From Ramlibacter sp. (GTDB taxonomy: Bacteria; Pseudomonadota; Gammaproteobacteria; Burkholderiales; Burkholderiaceae_C), in assembly GCA_019635415.1 (NCBI GenBank), contig JAHBZN010000002.1, positions 434,001-498,000 on the forward strand: a stretch of DNA of 64,000 bases, in the 5' to 3' direction. Below are positions 27,714 through 37,188 of the stretch, piece by piece. Each line of letters opens with the position of its first letter. Position 1 is the first letter of the stretch. Position numbers and translations under genes: made by a program. The notes beneath the pieces were generated by a model that did no database searches, was not told the DNA's origin, and saw only the letters and a program-made list of their open reading frames with translations.

Positions 27714-28775
27714 ATGACCCGTATGGATGCTTCCGCCAATTCCACTCCGTCCGCCAGCGTTCCCTTGCTGCAACTGCGCGGCATCAGCAAGCGCTTCGTC
27801 CAGCCCGTCGATCTGGCGGGCCGGATCGCCAACCTCCTGGGCGCCCGCCACGCCCCGGCCGTGGTGCAGGCCGTCTCCGACGTGGACCTCGAGGTCCAGG
27901 CGGGCGAAGTCATTGGCGTAGTGGGCGAGTCGGGCTGTGGCAAATCCACGCTCGGCCGTGTGATCGCGGGCATCAACCCGGCCTCCGCGGGCGAGGTGAG
28001 CTACAAGGGCACCCGGCTGGCTGACATGACCGCCGCACAACGCCATGCCTATGGCCTGGGCGTCCAGATGATTTTCCAGAATCCCATGGCGTCGCTCAAC
28101 CCGCGCATGCGGGTCCTCGACATCATTGGCGAGGCGCCGGTGGTTCACGGCCTCGTGGCCGCCGCGGACAAGGCCGATTACGTGGCTGGCCTCATGCGCC
28201 AGGTGGGGCTGGACCCGGCCTACGCCCAGCGCTACCCGCATCAGTTTTCGGGGGGGCAGCGTCAGCGTATCGGCATCGCACGCGCCCTGGCCCTCAAGCC
28301 CGAGCTGATCGTGTGCGATGAGGCCGTGGCAGCCCTGGATGTGTCCATCCAGGCCCAGGTGCTCAACCTGTTCCTCGAACTGCGCCGCAGCCTCGAACTG
28401 ACCTATCTGTTCATCAGCCACAACCTTGGTGTGGTGGGCCATGTGTCGGATCGCGTGGTCATCATGTACCTGGGCCGCGTGGTTGAGGTGGCGCCGACGG
28501 AGGAGATATTCAGCCGGCCCAACCACCCCTACACGCAGGCCCTGCTGTCGGAACTGCCCACGCTCGATACCCAGCGCCGTGACTACCAGCCCATCAAGGG
28601 CGAACTGCCTTCCCCGTTGCGCCCGCCCACGGGTTGCGCCTTCCATCCGCGCTGTCCTCACGCGATGCCGCGCTGCCACGCCGAGCAGCCAGTCCTGCGC
28701 ACCCTGGCCACCGGGCACCTCAGCGCCTGCCACTTGAACGACGCGGCCGCGGCCGCGCCCAGTCCCACTCCATGA
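27714..28775 (+). CDS. ABC transporter ATP-binding protein, DppF/OppF class
   Basis: This 353-residue ATPase is the partner of the preceding DppD-type subunit. Walker A is GESGCGKS (71-78), the signature is FSGGQRQRI, and Walker B reads IVCDEAVAALDV. The usual DEPVSALDV is thus altered at the Pro after the catalytic Glu and at one further position, but D and E are kept. The switch His is in FISHNL and the C-terminal oligo_HPY region has GCAFHPRCPHAMPRC. The stop overlaps the ATG of the following N-formylglutamate amidohydrolase-like gene, tying transporter and hydrolase into one operon. Confidence 0.94.
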   Translation: MTRMDASANSTPSASVPLLQLRGISKRFVQPVDLAGRIANLLGARHAPAVVQAVSDVDLEVQAGEVIGVVGESGCGKSTLGRVIAGINPASAGEVSYKGTRLADMTAAQRHAYGLGVQMIFQNPMASLNPRMRVLDIIGEAPVVHGLVAAADKADYVAGLMRQVGLDPAYAQRYPHQFSGGQRQRIGIARALALKPELIVCDEAVAALDVSIQAQVLNLFLELRRSLELTYLFISHNLGVVGHVSDRVVIMYLGRVVEVAPTEEIFSRPNHPYTQALLSELPTLDTQRRDYQPIKGELPSPLRPPTGCAFHPRCPHAMPRCHAEQPVLRTLATGHLSACHLNDAAAAAPSPTP

Positions 28776-29662
28776 CGTCACCCGTTCTGCCCCGAGTTCC
28801 CACTCCTTTTGACCCCTATACCCTGCGGCTGCCCGAGGGCGGTGCGGTGCCGCTGGTCTGCGACTCCCCGCACAGCGGCACGCTGTACCCCGATGACTTC
28901 GGGTACGCGCTGCCCTTCGAGACATTGCGCAAGGGAGAAGACACCGACGTGCATGTGCTCTGGCAGGCCCTGCCTTCAGTGGGGGCCACGCTGCTGGCCG
29001 CCAATTTCCCCCGGGCCTACGTGGATCCGAATCGGGATGTCGAAGACCTCGATGCCGGCATGCTCGACGGGCCGTGGCCCACTGCGCTGGCGCCCAGCGA
29101 AAAGACCCGCCTGGGCATTGGCCTCATCTGGCGCGATGCCGGCAAAGGGGGGCAGGACCCGATCTACAACCGCAAGCTCGGGGTGGCCGAGGTGCAAAGC
29201 CGCATTCAGCGGTATCACGCGCCGTACCATGCCGCCCTGCGCGAGCAGATCGAGGCGGCCCACGCGCGATTCGGTGCGGTCTGGCACCTCAATCTGCATT
29301 CCATGCCGGCCAATTCCTATGAGAGCCTGCAGATCCGCAGCCCGCATCCGCTGGCTGACGTGGTGCTGGGTGACCGCGAGGGGACCACCGCGGCCCCGGA
29401 GTTCACGGCGATGGTGGCTCACGCCTTCCGCCAGCGGGGCTTCAGCGTGGCGCTGAATGATCCGTTCAAGGGCGTGGCCCTGATTGCGCGCCTGGGGCGC
29501 CCCGCCGTGCGTCGGCACAGCCTGCAGATCGAGCTGCACCGTGGCCTCTACATGGACGAGCAGACCCGCGCGCGCAGCGAGGACTTCATGGCCCTGCAAG
29601 GCGCACTCACCGGCATTTCTGCTGAAATCGCCCGATACGTCAAAACCCAGCTTCCTTCCTGA
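28772..29662 (+). CDS. N-formylglutamate amidohydrolase-like enzyme
   Basis: The 296-residue enzyme belongs to the N-formylglutamate amidohydrolase family (FGase, HutG type), zinc enzymes that release formate or another acyl group from N-acylated amino acids. Visible marks are CDSPHSGTLYPDDF near the start with a metal-binding His, YVDPNRDVEDLD, NLHSMPANSYE and a late HRHSLQIELHRGLYMDE-like segment (here RHSLQIELHRGLYMDE). It is not next to histidine-degradation genes. Its ATG overlaps the stop of the DppF-type ATPase, so it more likely processes what the transporter imports. Confidence 0.88.
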   Translation: MTSPVLPRVPTPFDPYTLRLPEGGAVPLVCDSPHSGTLYPDDFGYALPFETLRKGEDTDVHVLWQALPSVGATLLAANFPRAYVDPNRDVEDLDAGMLDGPWPTALAPSEKTRLGIGLIWRDAGKGGQDPIYNRKLGVAEVQSRIQRYHAPYHAALREQIEAAHARFGAVWHLNLHSMPANSYESLQIRSPHPLADVVLGDREGTTAAPEFTAMVAHAFRQRGFSVALNDPFKGVALIARLGRPAVRRHSLQIELHRGLYMDEQTRARSEDFMALQGALTGISAEIARYVKTQLPS

Positions 29663-29679
29663 ATCCTCCGCATCCCACC

Positions 29680-30891
29680 ATGAGCCTCATTGCCGAAATC
29701 GAAGCCACGCACGCCGAATTCACTGCCCTGCGCCGCGACATCCACGCCCACCCCGAACTCGCGTTCCAGGAGAACCGCACCTCCGACGTGGTGGCCGAGC
29801 GCCTGGCGTCGTGGGGCATCGAGGTGCATCGGGGCCTGGGCCAGACCGGCGTGGTGGGGGTGCTCAAGGGCGCCCGGACTCCGTCCGGCGGCAAGCCGCG
29901 CTCCATCGGCCTGCGGGCCGACATGGACGCGTTGCCCATGCCGGAACACAACCGCTTTGCCCACGCCTCCAGGAACCCCGGGCGCATGCACGGCTGCGGC
30001 CATGACGGCCACACCGCCATGCTGCTGGGCGCGGCCAAGTACCTGGCGGCGCACCGCGACTTCGATGGGATCGTCAACTTCATCTTCCAGCCGGCCGAGG
30101 AGGGCGGCAACGCCGGTGCCCGCGCCATGATCCAGGACGGGCTGTTCGACCGCTTCCCCTGCGACGAAATCTACGGCATCCACAACATGCCGGGCTTTGA
30201 CGTGGGGCACTTCGGCTTCCGCAAGGGGCCGACCATGGCTTCGAGCAACCGATTCGACATCTTTGTGCGGGGCACGGGCGGCCATGCCGCCCAGCCGCAC
30301 AAGTCGGTGGACACCATCGTCATTGCTGCGGAAATGGTGGGCGTGCTGCAGACGCTGATCTCGCGCCACAAGAACCCCATCGACATCGCGGTGCTCAGCA
30401 TCACGCAGATCCATGCGGGTGACGCCTACAACGTGTTGCCCGGGGAGACGGTGATCCGCGGCACGGTGCGCACTTTCAGCACCCAGGTGCTCGACGAGAT
30501 CGAAGCCAACATGCGACGCGTGGCCGAGATGTTGCCGCAGGTGCATGGCGGCAGCGGCGAGCTCAAGTTCCACCGCGCCTACCCACCGCTGGTCAACTGG
30601 GACGCGCAGACCGACTTCGCCATGAAGGTGGCGCAGGAAGCGTTTGGCGCGGACCGGGTGGACGGCAACACGCCCCAGCACGGGGGCGCCGAGGATTTCT
30701 CGTTCTATCTGGAGAAAGTGCCCGGCTGCTACCTCTTCGTGGGCAACGGCGAAGGCGCCCACCGCGACGACAAGTACGTCGGCATGGGACCGTGCGAACT
30801 GCACAACCCCAACTACGACTTCAACGATGCGCTGCTGCCAATCGGGTCCAGCTACTGGGTCAAGCTGGTCAGCGCGTTCTTCGCGAAGTAG
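29680..30891 (+). CDS. M20-family metallo-amidohydrolase (hippurate hydrolase-like)
   Basis: This 403-residue enzyme is predicted to hydrolyse N-acyl amino acids in the cytosol. The M20 fold shows RADMDALPM (91-100 region), the metal motif MHGCGHDGHTAMLLG with Cys and His ligands, FQPAEEGGNAGARAM with the catalytic Glu pair, and the dimerisation domain VRGTGGHAAQPHKSVD. A late NTPQHGGAEDFSFYLEKVPG completes the active site. It is 17 bp downstream of the formylglutamate hydrolase-like gene and ends the seven-gene transport-plus-hydrolase operon. The exact acyl group is not predictable. Confidence 0.93.
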   Translation: MSLIAEIEATHAEFTALRRDIHAHPELAFQENRTSDVVAERLASWGIEVHRGLGQTGVVGVLKGARTPSGGKPRSIGLRADMDALPMPEHNRFAHASRNPGRMHGCGHDGHTAMLLGAAKYLAAHRDFDGIVNFIFQPAEEGGNAGARAMIQDGLFDRFPCDEIYGIHNMPGFDVGHFGFRKGPTMASSNRFDIFVRGTGGHAAQPHKSVDTIVIAAEMVGVLQTLISRHKNPIDIAVLSITQIHAGDAYNVLPGETVIRGTVRTFSTQVLDEIEANMRRVAEMLPQVHGGSGELKFHRAYPPLVNWDAQTDFAMKVAQEAFGADRVDGNTPQHGGAEDFSFYLEKVPGCYLFVGNGEGAHRDDKYVGMGPCELHNPNYDFNDALLPIGSSYWVKLVSAFFAK

Positions 30892-30895
30892 GCCT

Positions 30896-32203
30896 TCAGG
30901 CCACGCTCTCCGGGGTGGCGGCGGCGCGGGTCACCAGCACCTGGTCGATGCGGTAGCTGTCCACGTCCATCACCTCGAACTTGTAGCCGGCCCAGGCCAC
31001 GCTGTCGGTGCGGCGCGGCACACGGCGCAGCATCACCATCAGGAAGCCGGCCAGGGTCTCGTACTCATCGCCATGCGGCAGCTCGTCGATGTCGAGCGCG
31101 CGCAGGACATCCTGGATCGGGGTGACGCCGTCGATCAGCCATGAGTTCTCGTCGCGCCGAACGATCTGCTCCTCGTCCGGTGTGGACACCAGTTCACCCA
31201 TGACGGTGCTCATCAGGTCGTTGAGCGTGACCACGCCCACCACCAGGCTGTATTCATTGACGATCACGGCGAAGTCGTCCTGCACCTGGCGGAACTGCTC
31301 CAGCACCTCGGCCAGGCTCAACCGGTCGGGCACGATCAGCGCCTTGTGTACCAGGGTGTCGTCGGTCAGCGCCAGCGGCTGCTTGTTGAGCAGGCGCTGG
31401 AACAGGTCCTTGGCGTCCACATAGCCCACCACGTCGTCGATCACGCCGTTGCATACCGGGTAGGTCGAGAAGGGCTCGGCCGCGATGCGTGCGCGCACCA
31501 CGGCTTCGGGGTCATCGCGGCTGAACCAGGCGATGCGGTCGCGTGGCGTCATGGCGCTGGAGACCACGCGCGTGTCCAGCTCGAACAGGTTGGCAATCAC
31601 CTGCTGCTCGCGCCGCTGCAGCACGCCCGCCTGGGCGCCCGCCTCGGTCAGGGCCAGGATGTCGGCCGAGGTGACCTTGTCCTCGCGCTGCGCGGGCAGC
31701 CCGAACAGGCCGAACAGCGCATCCGTGCTTTTGCTGAACAGCCAGACGACGGGCTTCAGGACCACCATCAACCAGAGCATGGGCGTGACGAGCCGGATCG
31801 CCGTGCGCTCGGGGTCGTTCATGCCCAGCCGCTTGGGGAACAGGTCGGCAAACACCAGGAACAGCGAGATCGTGGCGGTGAAGGACGCGATGAAGCCCGC
31901 CGTGGCGGACGCCGCCGGGGACAGCCACAGCGCGAACAGCCGGGCGAAATAGGGGCTCCAGGCGCCTTCGCCCACGATGCCGCCGAGGATGGCCACGGCG
32001 TTCAGGCCGATCTGCACCACGGTGAAGTAGTGGCCCGGCTGCTCCTGCGCCAGCAGCACCTTCTCGGCGCGGGGCTCGCCTTCGTCGGCGAGCTGGCGCA
32101 GGCGCAGGCGGCGCGACGCCGCCAGCGAGATTTCAGCCAGCGAGAAGAACGCGCTCACGCCGATGAGCAGCGCGATGAGGAGCAGGCTTTCCACGAGGTT
32201 CAT
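30896..32203 (-). CDS. CNNM/CorC-family (HlyC/CorC) membrane transporter with CBS domains
   Basis: The 435-residue protein has an N-terminal DUF21/CNNM membrane domain (about 1-190, four hydrophobic segments starting LVESLLLIALLIGVSAFFSL). A pair of CBS domains follows (about 210-335; MTPRDRIAWFSRDD and KALIVPDRLSLAEVLEQFRQ). A C-terminal CorC_HlyC domain comes last (about 350-425, EQIVRRDENSWLIDG). Members are linked to magnesium or cobalt efflux and are often annotated as hemolysin-like. It is convergent with the M20 hydrolase gene, with only 4 bp between the stop codons. Confidence 0.93.
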   Translation of the reverse strand: MNLVESLLLIALLIGVSAFFSLAEISLAASRRLRLRQLADEGEPRAEKVLLAQEQPGHYFTVVQIGLNAVAILGGIVGEGAWSPYFARLFALWLSPAASATAGFIASFTATISLFLVFADLFPKRLGMNDPERTAIRLVTPMLWLMVVLKPVVWLFSKSTDALFGLFGLPAQREDKVTSADILALTEAGAQAGVLQRREQQVIANLFELDTRVVSSAMTPRDRIAWFSRDDPEAVVRARIAAEPFSTYPVCNGVIDDVVGYVDAKDLFQRLLNKQPLALTDDTLVHKALIVPDRLSLAEVLEQFRQVQDDFAVIVNEYSLVVGVVTLNDLMSTVMGELVSTPDEEQIVRRDENSWLIDGVTPIQDVLRALDIDELPHGDEYETLAGFLMVMLRRVPRRTDSVAWAGYKFEVMDVDSYRIDQVLVTRAAATPESVA

Positions 32204-32273
32204 GCGCAGACAAGTGTAGCGGGGCCCCGTGGCGCCCGTGCCATCGCGCGGCCTCGCTCGGGCGGGGGCGCGC

Positions 32274-33281
32274 CTACTGCATGAAGCCGATGCGGCTTTT
32301 CTGTGCGCCGGGCCGGGGCAGGTCGGTGCACAGGATTTCGTCGCGGCCCTCCAGCCGCGCGTTGCCGAAGCCGGTCATCAGCGCGCGGCGCATTTCACGC
32401 GGCGCGAGCTCGGCCAGGCTGTCGAGCACGTCGGCCTGGGGGTCGGCGGCAAAGCGCGCACCCCAACCGTGCTCCGACCGGATCGACTGGTAGAGCTGGC
32501 ACGCGATGCGGCGCGCCGCCTCGGGCGAGGGGGGCTGCACCTCGTACACGTTCATGCGGTTGAGAATGGGTTCGGGGATGGCGCGGTCGTCGTTGGCGGT
32601 GAGGATCCAGATCACCTGGCTCGCGTCAATCGCCACTTCGGCGAACTCGTCCATGAAGTCGAGCGCGCTGTCATGCTCCAGCAGGCCGTACAGCGCGCCC
32701 AGCGGGTCGTACTGCGCGTCGGCGCTGGCCTTGTCGACTTCGTCCACCACCATCACCGGGTTGGCGTACTGGCCGTCAACCAGGGCCTCGAACACCTTGC
32801 CCGGCTTGGCCCCCTTCCACTGCGACGACGAACCCGACAACAGCCAGCCCGCGGTCATGGAGCTCATGGGCACGAGGTTCATGCCCGTGCCCAGCAGCGC
32901 CGCGAGCTGGCGCGCGAAATGCGTCTTGCCGATGCCCGGCGGGCCCAGCAGGAGCATTGGCGTGACCTCCAGGCCGTCGCGGCTGTCCTGGCTCAAGGCC
33001 ACGTGCCGCCGCACGTCGTCCAGCGCTTCGGTGAAGTTGGGCAACTGCTCGTACAGCGCGGCCATGTCGGGCACGCCACTGGGTTTGACCTGGAAGCGCT
33101 CTGGCCCGCGTTCGAGCATGCGTTCGTAGGTGCTGCGCAGGGATTCGTATTCGCGCTGGTTGCCCGCGTCGTTCAGCTTGGCCAGTTTGCGCTCCACGTC
33201 CTGCGGGCGGAACACGCTGCGCACCTGGGCGATGGGCAGCCGGAAGGAAGAAGACTGTGGAACGAGACTGCGGGATTCCAT
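32274..33281 (-). CDS. AAA-family ATPase, Lon/ClpX-like, cytosolic
   Basis: The 335-residue protein has a single AAA module. Walker A is LGPPGIGKTHFARQLA (about 113-128), Walker B is VMVVDEVDKASADAQYDP, sensor 1 is WILTANDD, and an arginine-finger-like segment is PEPILNRMNVYEV. There is no protease or zinc domain, so it acts by remodelling partners that I cannot name. The N-terminal 75 residues contain a short helical part (ERKLAKLNDAGNQREYESLR). A strong ribosome binding site AAGGAGTG precedes the ATG. It is separate from grxD upstream by about 120 bp. Confidence 0.88.
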   Translation of the reverse strand: MESRSLVPQSSSFRLPIAQVRSVFRPQDVERKLAKLNDAGNQREYESLRSTYERMLERGPERFQVKPSGVPDMAALYEQLPNFTEALDDVRRHVALSQDSRDGLEVTPMLLLGPPGIGKTHFARQLAALLGTGMNLVPMSSMTAGWLLSGSSSQWKGAKPGKVFEALVDGQYANPVMVVDEVDKASADAQYDPLGALYGLLEHDSALDFMDEFAEVAIDASQVIWILTANDDRAIPEPILNRMNVYEVQPPSPEAARRIACQLYQSIRSEHGWGARFAADPQADVLDSLAELAPREMRRALMTGFGNARLEGRDEILCTDLPRPGAQKSRIGFMQ

Positions 33282-33402
33282 CGATCACTCCTTTCGAAGA
33301 ACACAGATTCATTCCAGCATAAGCCGTGCCAGTGTTCAATCGGGAGTGGGGGCACTGTCGGCGCAGCGCGACAGTGCACAGGCGGCGCAGGGCGCCGCGG
33401 GT

Positions 33403-33729
33403 TCAGCCGACCTGGCCGCCCAGCACCTGCTGCAGTTCACCGTTCTCGTACATCTCCATCATGATGTCCGAGCCGCCAACGAACTCGCCCTTGACGTAGA
33501 GCTGCGGGATGGTGGGCCAGTTGCTGTATTCCTTGATGCCCTGGCGGATCTCCGGGTCCTCGAGCACGTTCACGGTGGTCACGGCCCGGGTGTCCACGCC
33601 GCAGGCCTTGAGGATCTGGATGGCACGGCCCGAAAAACCGCACATGGGGAAGCTGGCGTTGCCCTTCATGAACAGCACGATGTCGCTGTTCTTGACGAGT
33701 TGGTCGATGCGTTGCTGGGTATCGCTCAT
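33403..33729 (-). CDS. grxD: Monothiol glutaredoxin, Grx4 type
   Basis: This is a 108-residue monothiol glutaredoxin (start at ATG 33729). The active site is CGFS in [11 protein letters not shown], and [20 protein letters not shown] carries the cis-Pro and glutathione-binding residues. Such proteins hold a [2Fe-2S] cluster with glutathione and act in iron-sulfur delivery and iron sensing. Homologues normally have PMCGFS or PQCGFS, which agrees. The gene follows prmC closely, about 24 bp downstream on the minus strand, a usual order prfA-prmC-grxD in Burkholderiales. Confidence 0.95.
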   Translation of the reverse strand: MSDTQQRIDQLVKNSDIVLFMKGNASFPMCGFSGRAIQILKACGVDTRAVTTVNVLEDPEIRQGIKEYSNWPTIPQLYVKGEFVGGSDIMMEMYENGELQQVLGGQVG

Positions 33730-33752
33730 GGTGGGGTCCTTCAATCGTCCAA

Positions 33753-34589
33753 TTATCCCTTTTCGGGCCATTGCGCGCCCGAACAGCGCTCAATGCCCGC
33801 AAGGTCCCTGCGGCTAGCGACCGCGCCAAAACCCTGCCGTGTCAGCAGGTCGCGCACGGCCGCAGCCTGATCGTGGCCATGCTCCAGCAACAGCCAGCCG
33901 CCGGGCTGCAGGCAGGCCGGGGCCTGGGCCACGATGGCGCGAAGGTCGTCCAGCCCGTCAGGGCCCGAAGCCAGCGCCTGCAGCGGCTCGTGACGCAGCG
34001 CGGCAAGGTGCGGGTCGGCACGGGCAATGTAGGGCGGGTTGGAGACGATCAGGTCGTAGCGGCCGGTCGTCCCCCGCAGCCAGTCCTGCCGTGCAAAGGC
34101 CACGTCCAGGCCCAGTCGCTGCGCGTTGGCGGCTGCCACGGCCAGTGCGCCGTCACTGGCGTCGACGGCGCTGAGCTGCCATGAGCCGCGCTGCGACTTG
34201 AGCGCCAGCGCGATGGCACCGCTGCCGGTGCCCAGGTCGATCACCCGGGCGGCGAGCGGAAGGCCGGGCAGAGCGAGTGCCCACTCGACCAGGACTTCGG
34301 TGTCGGGCCGTGGATCGAGCACACGGGCGTCCACCTGCAGCGCCAGGCCGAAGAATTCGCGCCGGCCCGTGAGGTAGGCCACGGGCTCGCCGTCGCGGCG
34401 GCGTTGGCACAGGGCCTCGAAGGACTCGGCAGTCGCCGGCGGCAGGGGGTCGGCGTCATGGGCCAGCAACCAGGCGCGGTCGTGGCTGGCGCGTCCCAGC
34501 GCGTGCAGCAGCAGGATCTGCGCATCGAGCCGTTCCAGCCCCTGGCTCTGCGCGTCCCGCAGTGACGTGGCGAGCGATTTGCTATCCAT
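33753..34589 (-). CDS. prmC: Release factor glutamine methyltransferase
   Basis: PrmC methylates the Gln of the GGQ motif in RF1 and RF2. The 278-residue product has the helical N-terminal substrate-binding domain (about 1-80) and a Rossmann methyltransferase domain with motif [12 protein letters not shown] (118-128) and the catalytic NPPY (184-187). It is directly downstream of its substrate gene prfA. The ATG lies inside a dispersed repeat (GCTA-N9-TAGC at 34581-34597), so the first codons are repeat-derived and no clear Shine-Dalgarno remains. Confidence 0.95.
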   Translation of the reverse strand: MDSKSLATSLRDAQSQGLERLDAQILLLHALGRASHDRAWLLAHDADPLPPATAESFEALCQRRRDGEPVAYLTGRREFFGLALQVDARVLDPRPDTEVLVEWALALPGLPLAARVIDLGTGSGAIALALKSQRGSWQLSAVDASDGALAVAAANAQRLGLDVAFARQDWLRGTTGRYDLIVSNPPYIARADPHLAALRHEPLQALASGPDGLDDLRAIVAQAPACLQPGGWLLLEHGHDQAAAVRDLLTRQGFGAVASRRDLAGIERCSGAQWPEKG

Positions 34590-34629
34590 TTAGTAGCAAT
34601 AAGTGGCCAACTGGCAAGGGCTACAGACC
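34581..34629 (+). repeat. Dispersed Comamonadaceae-type repeat spanning the prmC start
   Basis: The core GCTATCCATTTAGTAGC (34581-34597) fits GCTA-N9-TAGC and the arm GGCAAGGGCTACAGACC lies at 34613-34629, the same layout as upstream of proB. The core supplies the prmC ATG (34587-34589 on the complement), and the arm ends 10 bp from the prfA stop. Confidence 0.75.
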
Positions 34630-34639
34630 ATTTTGACCC

Positions 34640-35725
34640 TCAACCGGCGTTGAATTCGAGCTCTTCGAGCTGCTCGGCCTTGCGGGCGAGCAGCAGCGCG
34701 TCGATCACTTCGTCCAGGTCTCCTTCCATGACAAAGGCCAGCTTGTACAGCGTGAGGTTGATGCGGTGGTCGGTCAGCCGGCCCTGGGGGAAGTTGTAGG
34801 TGCGGATGCGGTCGCTGCGGTCGCCGCTGCCGATCAGGCCCTTGCGCGTGGCCGCCTCCTTGGCGGCGCGCTCGCTGCGTTCCTTTTCCTGGATGCGCGC
34901 CTGCAGCACCTGCAGCGCCTTGGCCTTGTTGCGGTGCTGGCTCCGGTCGTCCTGGCACTCGGCGACGATGCCCGTGGGCAGGTGGGTAACGCGCACGGCG
35001 CTGTCGGTCTTGTTGATGTGCTGGCCGCCGGCGCCGCTGGCACGGAAGGTGTCGATGCGCAGGTCGGCCGGATTGATCTGGACCGCCGTGGCCTCGTCGG
35101 GCTCGGGCAGGGCGGCGACGGTGCAGGCGCTGGTGTGGATGCGGCCCTGGGTTTCGGTGGCCGGCACGCGCTGCACGCGGTGGCCGCCCGATTCGAACTT
35201 GAGCTTGCCGTAGCTGCCATCACCGACCACCCGGATCACCACTTCCTTGTAGCCACCCACCTCGCCCTCGCTCTCGCTGACGATCTCGCAGCGCCAGCCC
35301 TGGCGCTCGGCGTAGCGCGTGTACATGCGCAGCAGGTCGCCGGCGAACAGCGCCGATTCGTCGCCACCGGTGCCGGCGCGTATTTCCAGGAAGGTGTTGC
35401 GCACGTCGTCCGGGTCCTTGGGCAGCAGCAGGCGCTGCAGCTCGTCCTCCAGGACGGGCAGCTCGGCTTCGGCGCTGGCGATTTCCTCCCGGGCCATCTC
35501 GGCCATGTCGGGGTCGTCCAGCATCTCGCGGGCACCGGCCAGGTCGGCCTCGCGCTGCACGAAGGCGGCAAAGCGGCCTGCCACCTCGCTGACTTCGGCG
35601 TGCTCGCGCGTGAGCGCGCGAAAGCGCCCCATGTCGCTCACCACCTCGGGTTGCTGGAGGAAGAAGTCCAGCTCCTGCAGGCGCACGGGGTAGCGGTCAA
35701 GTTGCTGGCGGAGAAAGGGTTTCAT
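34640..35725 (-). CDS. prfA: Peptide chain release factor 1
   Basis: RF1 terminates translation at UAA and UAG. The 361-residue product starts [15 protein letters not shown] (ATG 35725). A longer frame from 35818 is rejected, as family members begin here. It carries the tripeptide anticodon PAT (188-190), the peptidyl-hydrolysis motif GGQ (233-235) in [20 protein letters not shown], and the basic C-terminal region [18 protein letters not shown]. It lies between hemA and prmC on the minus strand, the usual hemA-prfA-prmC order. Confidence 0.97.
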   Translation of the reverse strand: MKPFLRQQLDRYPVRLQELDFFLQQPEVVSDMGRFRALTREHAEVSEVAGRFAAFVQREADLAGAREMLDDPDMAEMAREEIASAEAELPVLEDELQRLLLPKDPDDVRNTFLEIRAGTGGDESALFAGDLLRMYTRYAERQGWRCEIVSESEGEVGGYKEVVIRVVGDGSYGKLKFESGGHRVQRVPATETQGRIHTSACTVAALPEPDEATAVQINPADLRIDTFRASGAGGQHINKTDSAVRVTHLPTGIVAECQDDRSQHRNKAKALQVLQARIQEKERSERAAKEAATRKGLIGSGDRSDRIRTYNFPQGRLTDHRINLTLYKLAFVMEGDLDEVIDALLLARKAEQLEELEFNAG

Positions 35726-35827
35726 TCGGTGGGGTCGGCGGAAAAGGGCTTCGGCAGGCTCGGCCCGGGCGGGGTCGGAGGATCGGGCGAAGGCGCGGCC
35801 CTTCACCCCGGGGCTCATCGAAGGGCG

Positions 35828-37099
35828 CTAACGCTCTTTGCGCAGGAAGAAATGCTGGATGGCGGAGGTGGCGCGTTCGCGCGCCTGCGCATCGCCCGCG
35901 TGCAGCTCGGCCAGCGCGCCGTGCAGCATCTTCTGGGTGAGGCCGCGTGACAGCGCCTCCATCACGGCGTCCACGTCTTCCCCGCGGGCCAGCAGCTTGC
36001 GCGCGCGCGCCATCTCGGCGGCACGCCACTGGTCGGCCTGGGCATTGAGCTGCTGGATCAGCGGCACCACGCCGGTGTGCGGGTCGCGCTGGTCCATCCA
36101 GTGCATGAAGCTCTGCACGCCGGCATCGATGATGGCTTCGGCCTGCGCCACGGCGGCCTGGCGGCTGGCCTGGGCGGTCTGCACCACGCTGGCGAGGTCA
36201 TCCACGGTGTAGAGGTACACGTCCTCCAGCGCCTTGACCTCGGGTTCGATGTCACGCGGCACGGCCAGGTCGACCATGAAGATGGGGCGGTGCTTGCGCC
36301 GCTTGAGCGCGCGCTCCACAGCGCCCAGGCCAATGATGGGCAGGGTGCTGGCGGTGCAGCTCACCACGGCGTCGAACTCGTGCAGGCGTTCGGGCAGCTC
36401 GCTCAGGCGCATCACCTCGCCGCCGAAGCGGCTGGCCAGCTTCTCGCCGCGCTCCAGCGTGCGGTTGGCGATGGCGATGGCCTTGGGGTTCCGGGCGGCG
36501 AAATGGGTGGCCGCCAGTTCGATCATTTCACCGGCGCCGACGAACAGCACGCGGATCTGGCCCAGGTCCTCGAACAGCTGGCCCGCCAGGCGCACCGCGG
36601 CGGCGGCCATGCTGATGGAATGCGCGCCGATCTCGGTCGAGGTGCGGACCTCCTTGGCCACGGCGAACGAGCGCTGGAACAACTGGTTCAGCGTGGTGCC
36701 CAGGGCGCCGGCCTCGTTGGCGGCGCGCACCGCGTCCTTCATCTGGCCCAGGATCTGCGGCTCGCCCAGCACCATGGAGTCCAGCCCGCTGGCCACGCGG
36801 AAGGCATGGCGCGCGGCCAGTCCGTCCTCCAGGGTGTAGGCGTGGGAGCGCAGCAACGCGGGCGAAACCCCCCCGGAATGGGCCAGCCAGTCCAGCGTGT
36901 GGTCCAGTTCCTGCCGCTCGCCGGCGCAATACACCTCGGTGCGGTTGCAGGTGGACAGGATGGCCGCTTCGGGGCGCCGCGCCAGGGCCTCGCGCAGGCC
37001 CTTGAGCGTGGGTTCGATCTGGTCGACGGCGAACGCAAAACGGCCGCGCAGGTCGAGCGGCGCGGTCGTGTGGTTGATGCCCAGGGCCCAGACTGCCAT
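35828..37099 (-). CDS. hemA: Glutamyl-tRNA reductase, first committed step of C5 heme synthesis
   Basis: HemA reduces glutamyl-tRNA to glutamate-1-semialdehyde with NADPH. The 423-residue product has the N-terminal catalytic domain with the active-site Cys51 in [12 protein letters not shown] and the [13 protein letters not shown] motif. It also has an NADPH Rossmann domain ([12 protein letters not shown]) with [11 protein letters not shown], and a C-terminal helical dimerisation domain. The start [18 protein letters not shown] is characteristic. It is upstream of prfA and about 90 bp away from the divergent small membrane gene on the right. Confidence 0.96.
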   Translation of the reverse strand: MAVWALGINHTTAPLDLRGRFAFAVDQIEPTLKGLREALARRPEAAILSTCNRTEVYCAGERQELDHTLDWLAHSGGVSPALLRSHAYTLEDGLAARHAFRVASGLDSMVLGEPQILGQMKDAVRAANEAGALGTTLNQLFQRSFAVAKEVRTSTEIGAHSISMAAAAVRLAGQLFEDLGQIRVLFVGAGEMIELAATHFAARNPKAIAIANRTLERGEKLASRFGGEVMRLSELPERLHEFDAVVSCTASTLPIIGLGAVERALKRRKHRPIFMVDLAVPRDIEPEVKALEDVYLYTVDDLASVVQTAQASRQAAVAQAEAIIDAGVQSFMHWMDQRDPHTGVVPLIQQLNAQADQWRAAEMARARKLLARGEDVDAVMEALSRGLTQKMLHGALAELHAGDAQARERATSAIQHFFLRKER

Positions 37100-37188
37100 T
37101 AGATCGTGAGGTGTTTGCCCCCGATTATAAAATTTGCGGCCTGGGCGGGCACTTGCGCCAGCTCAATCGCCCTCAAACGGGAGTTTTC

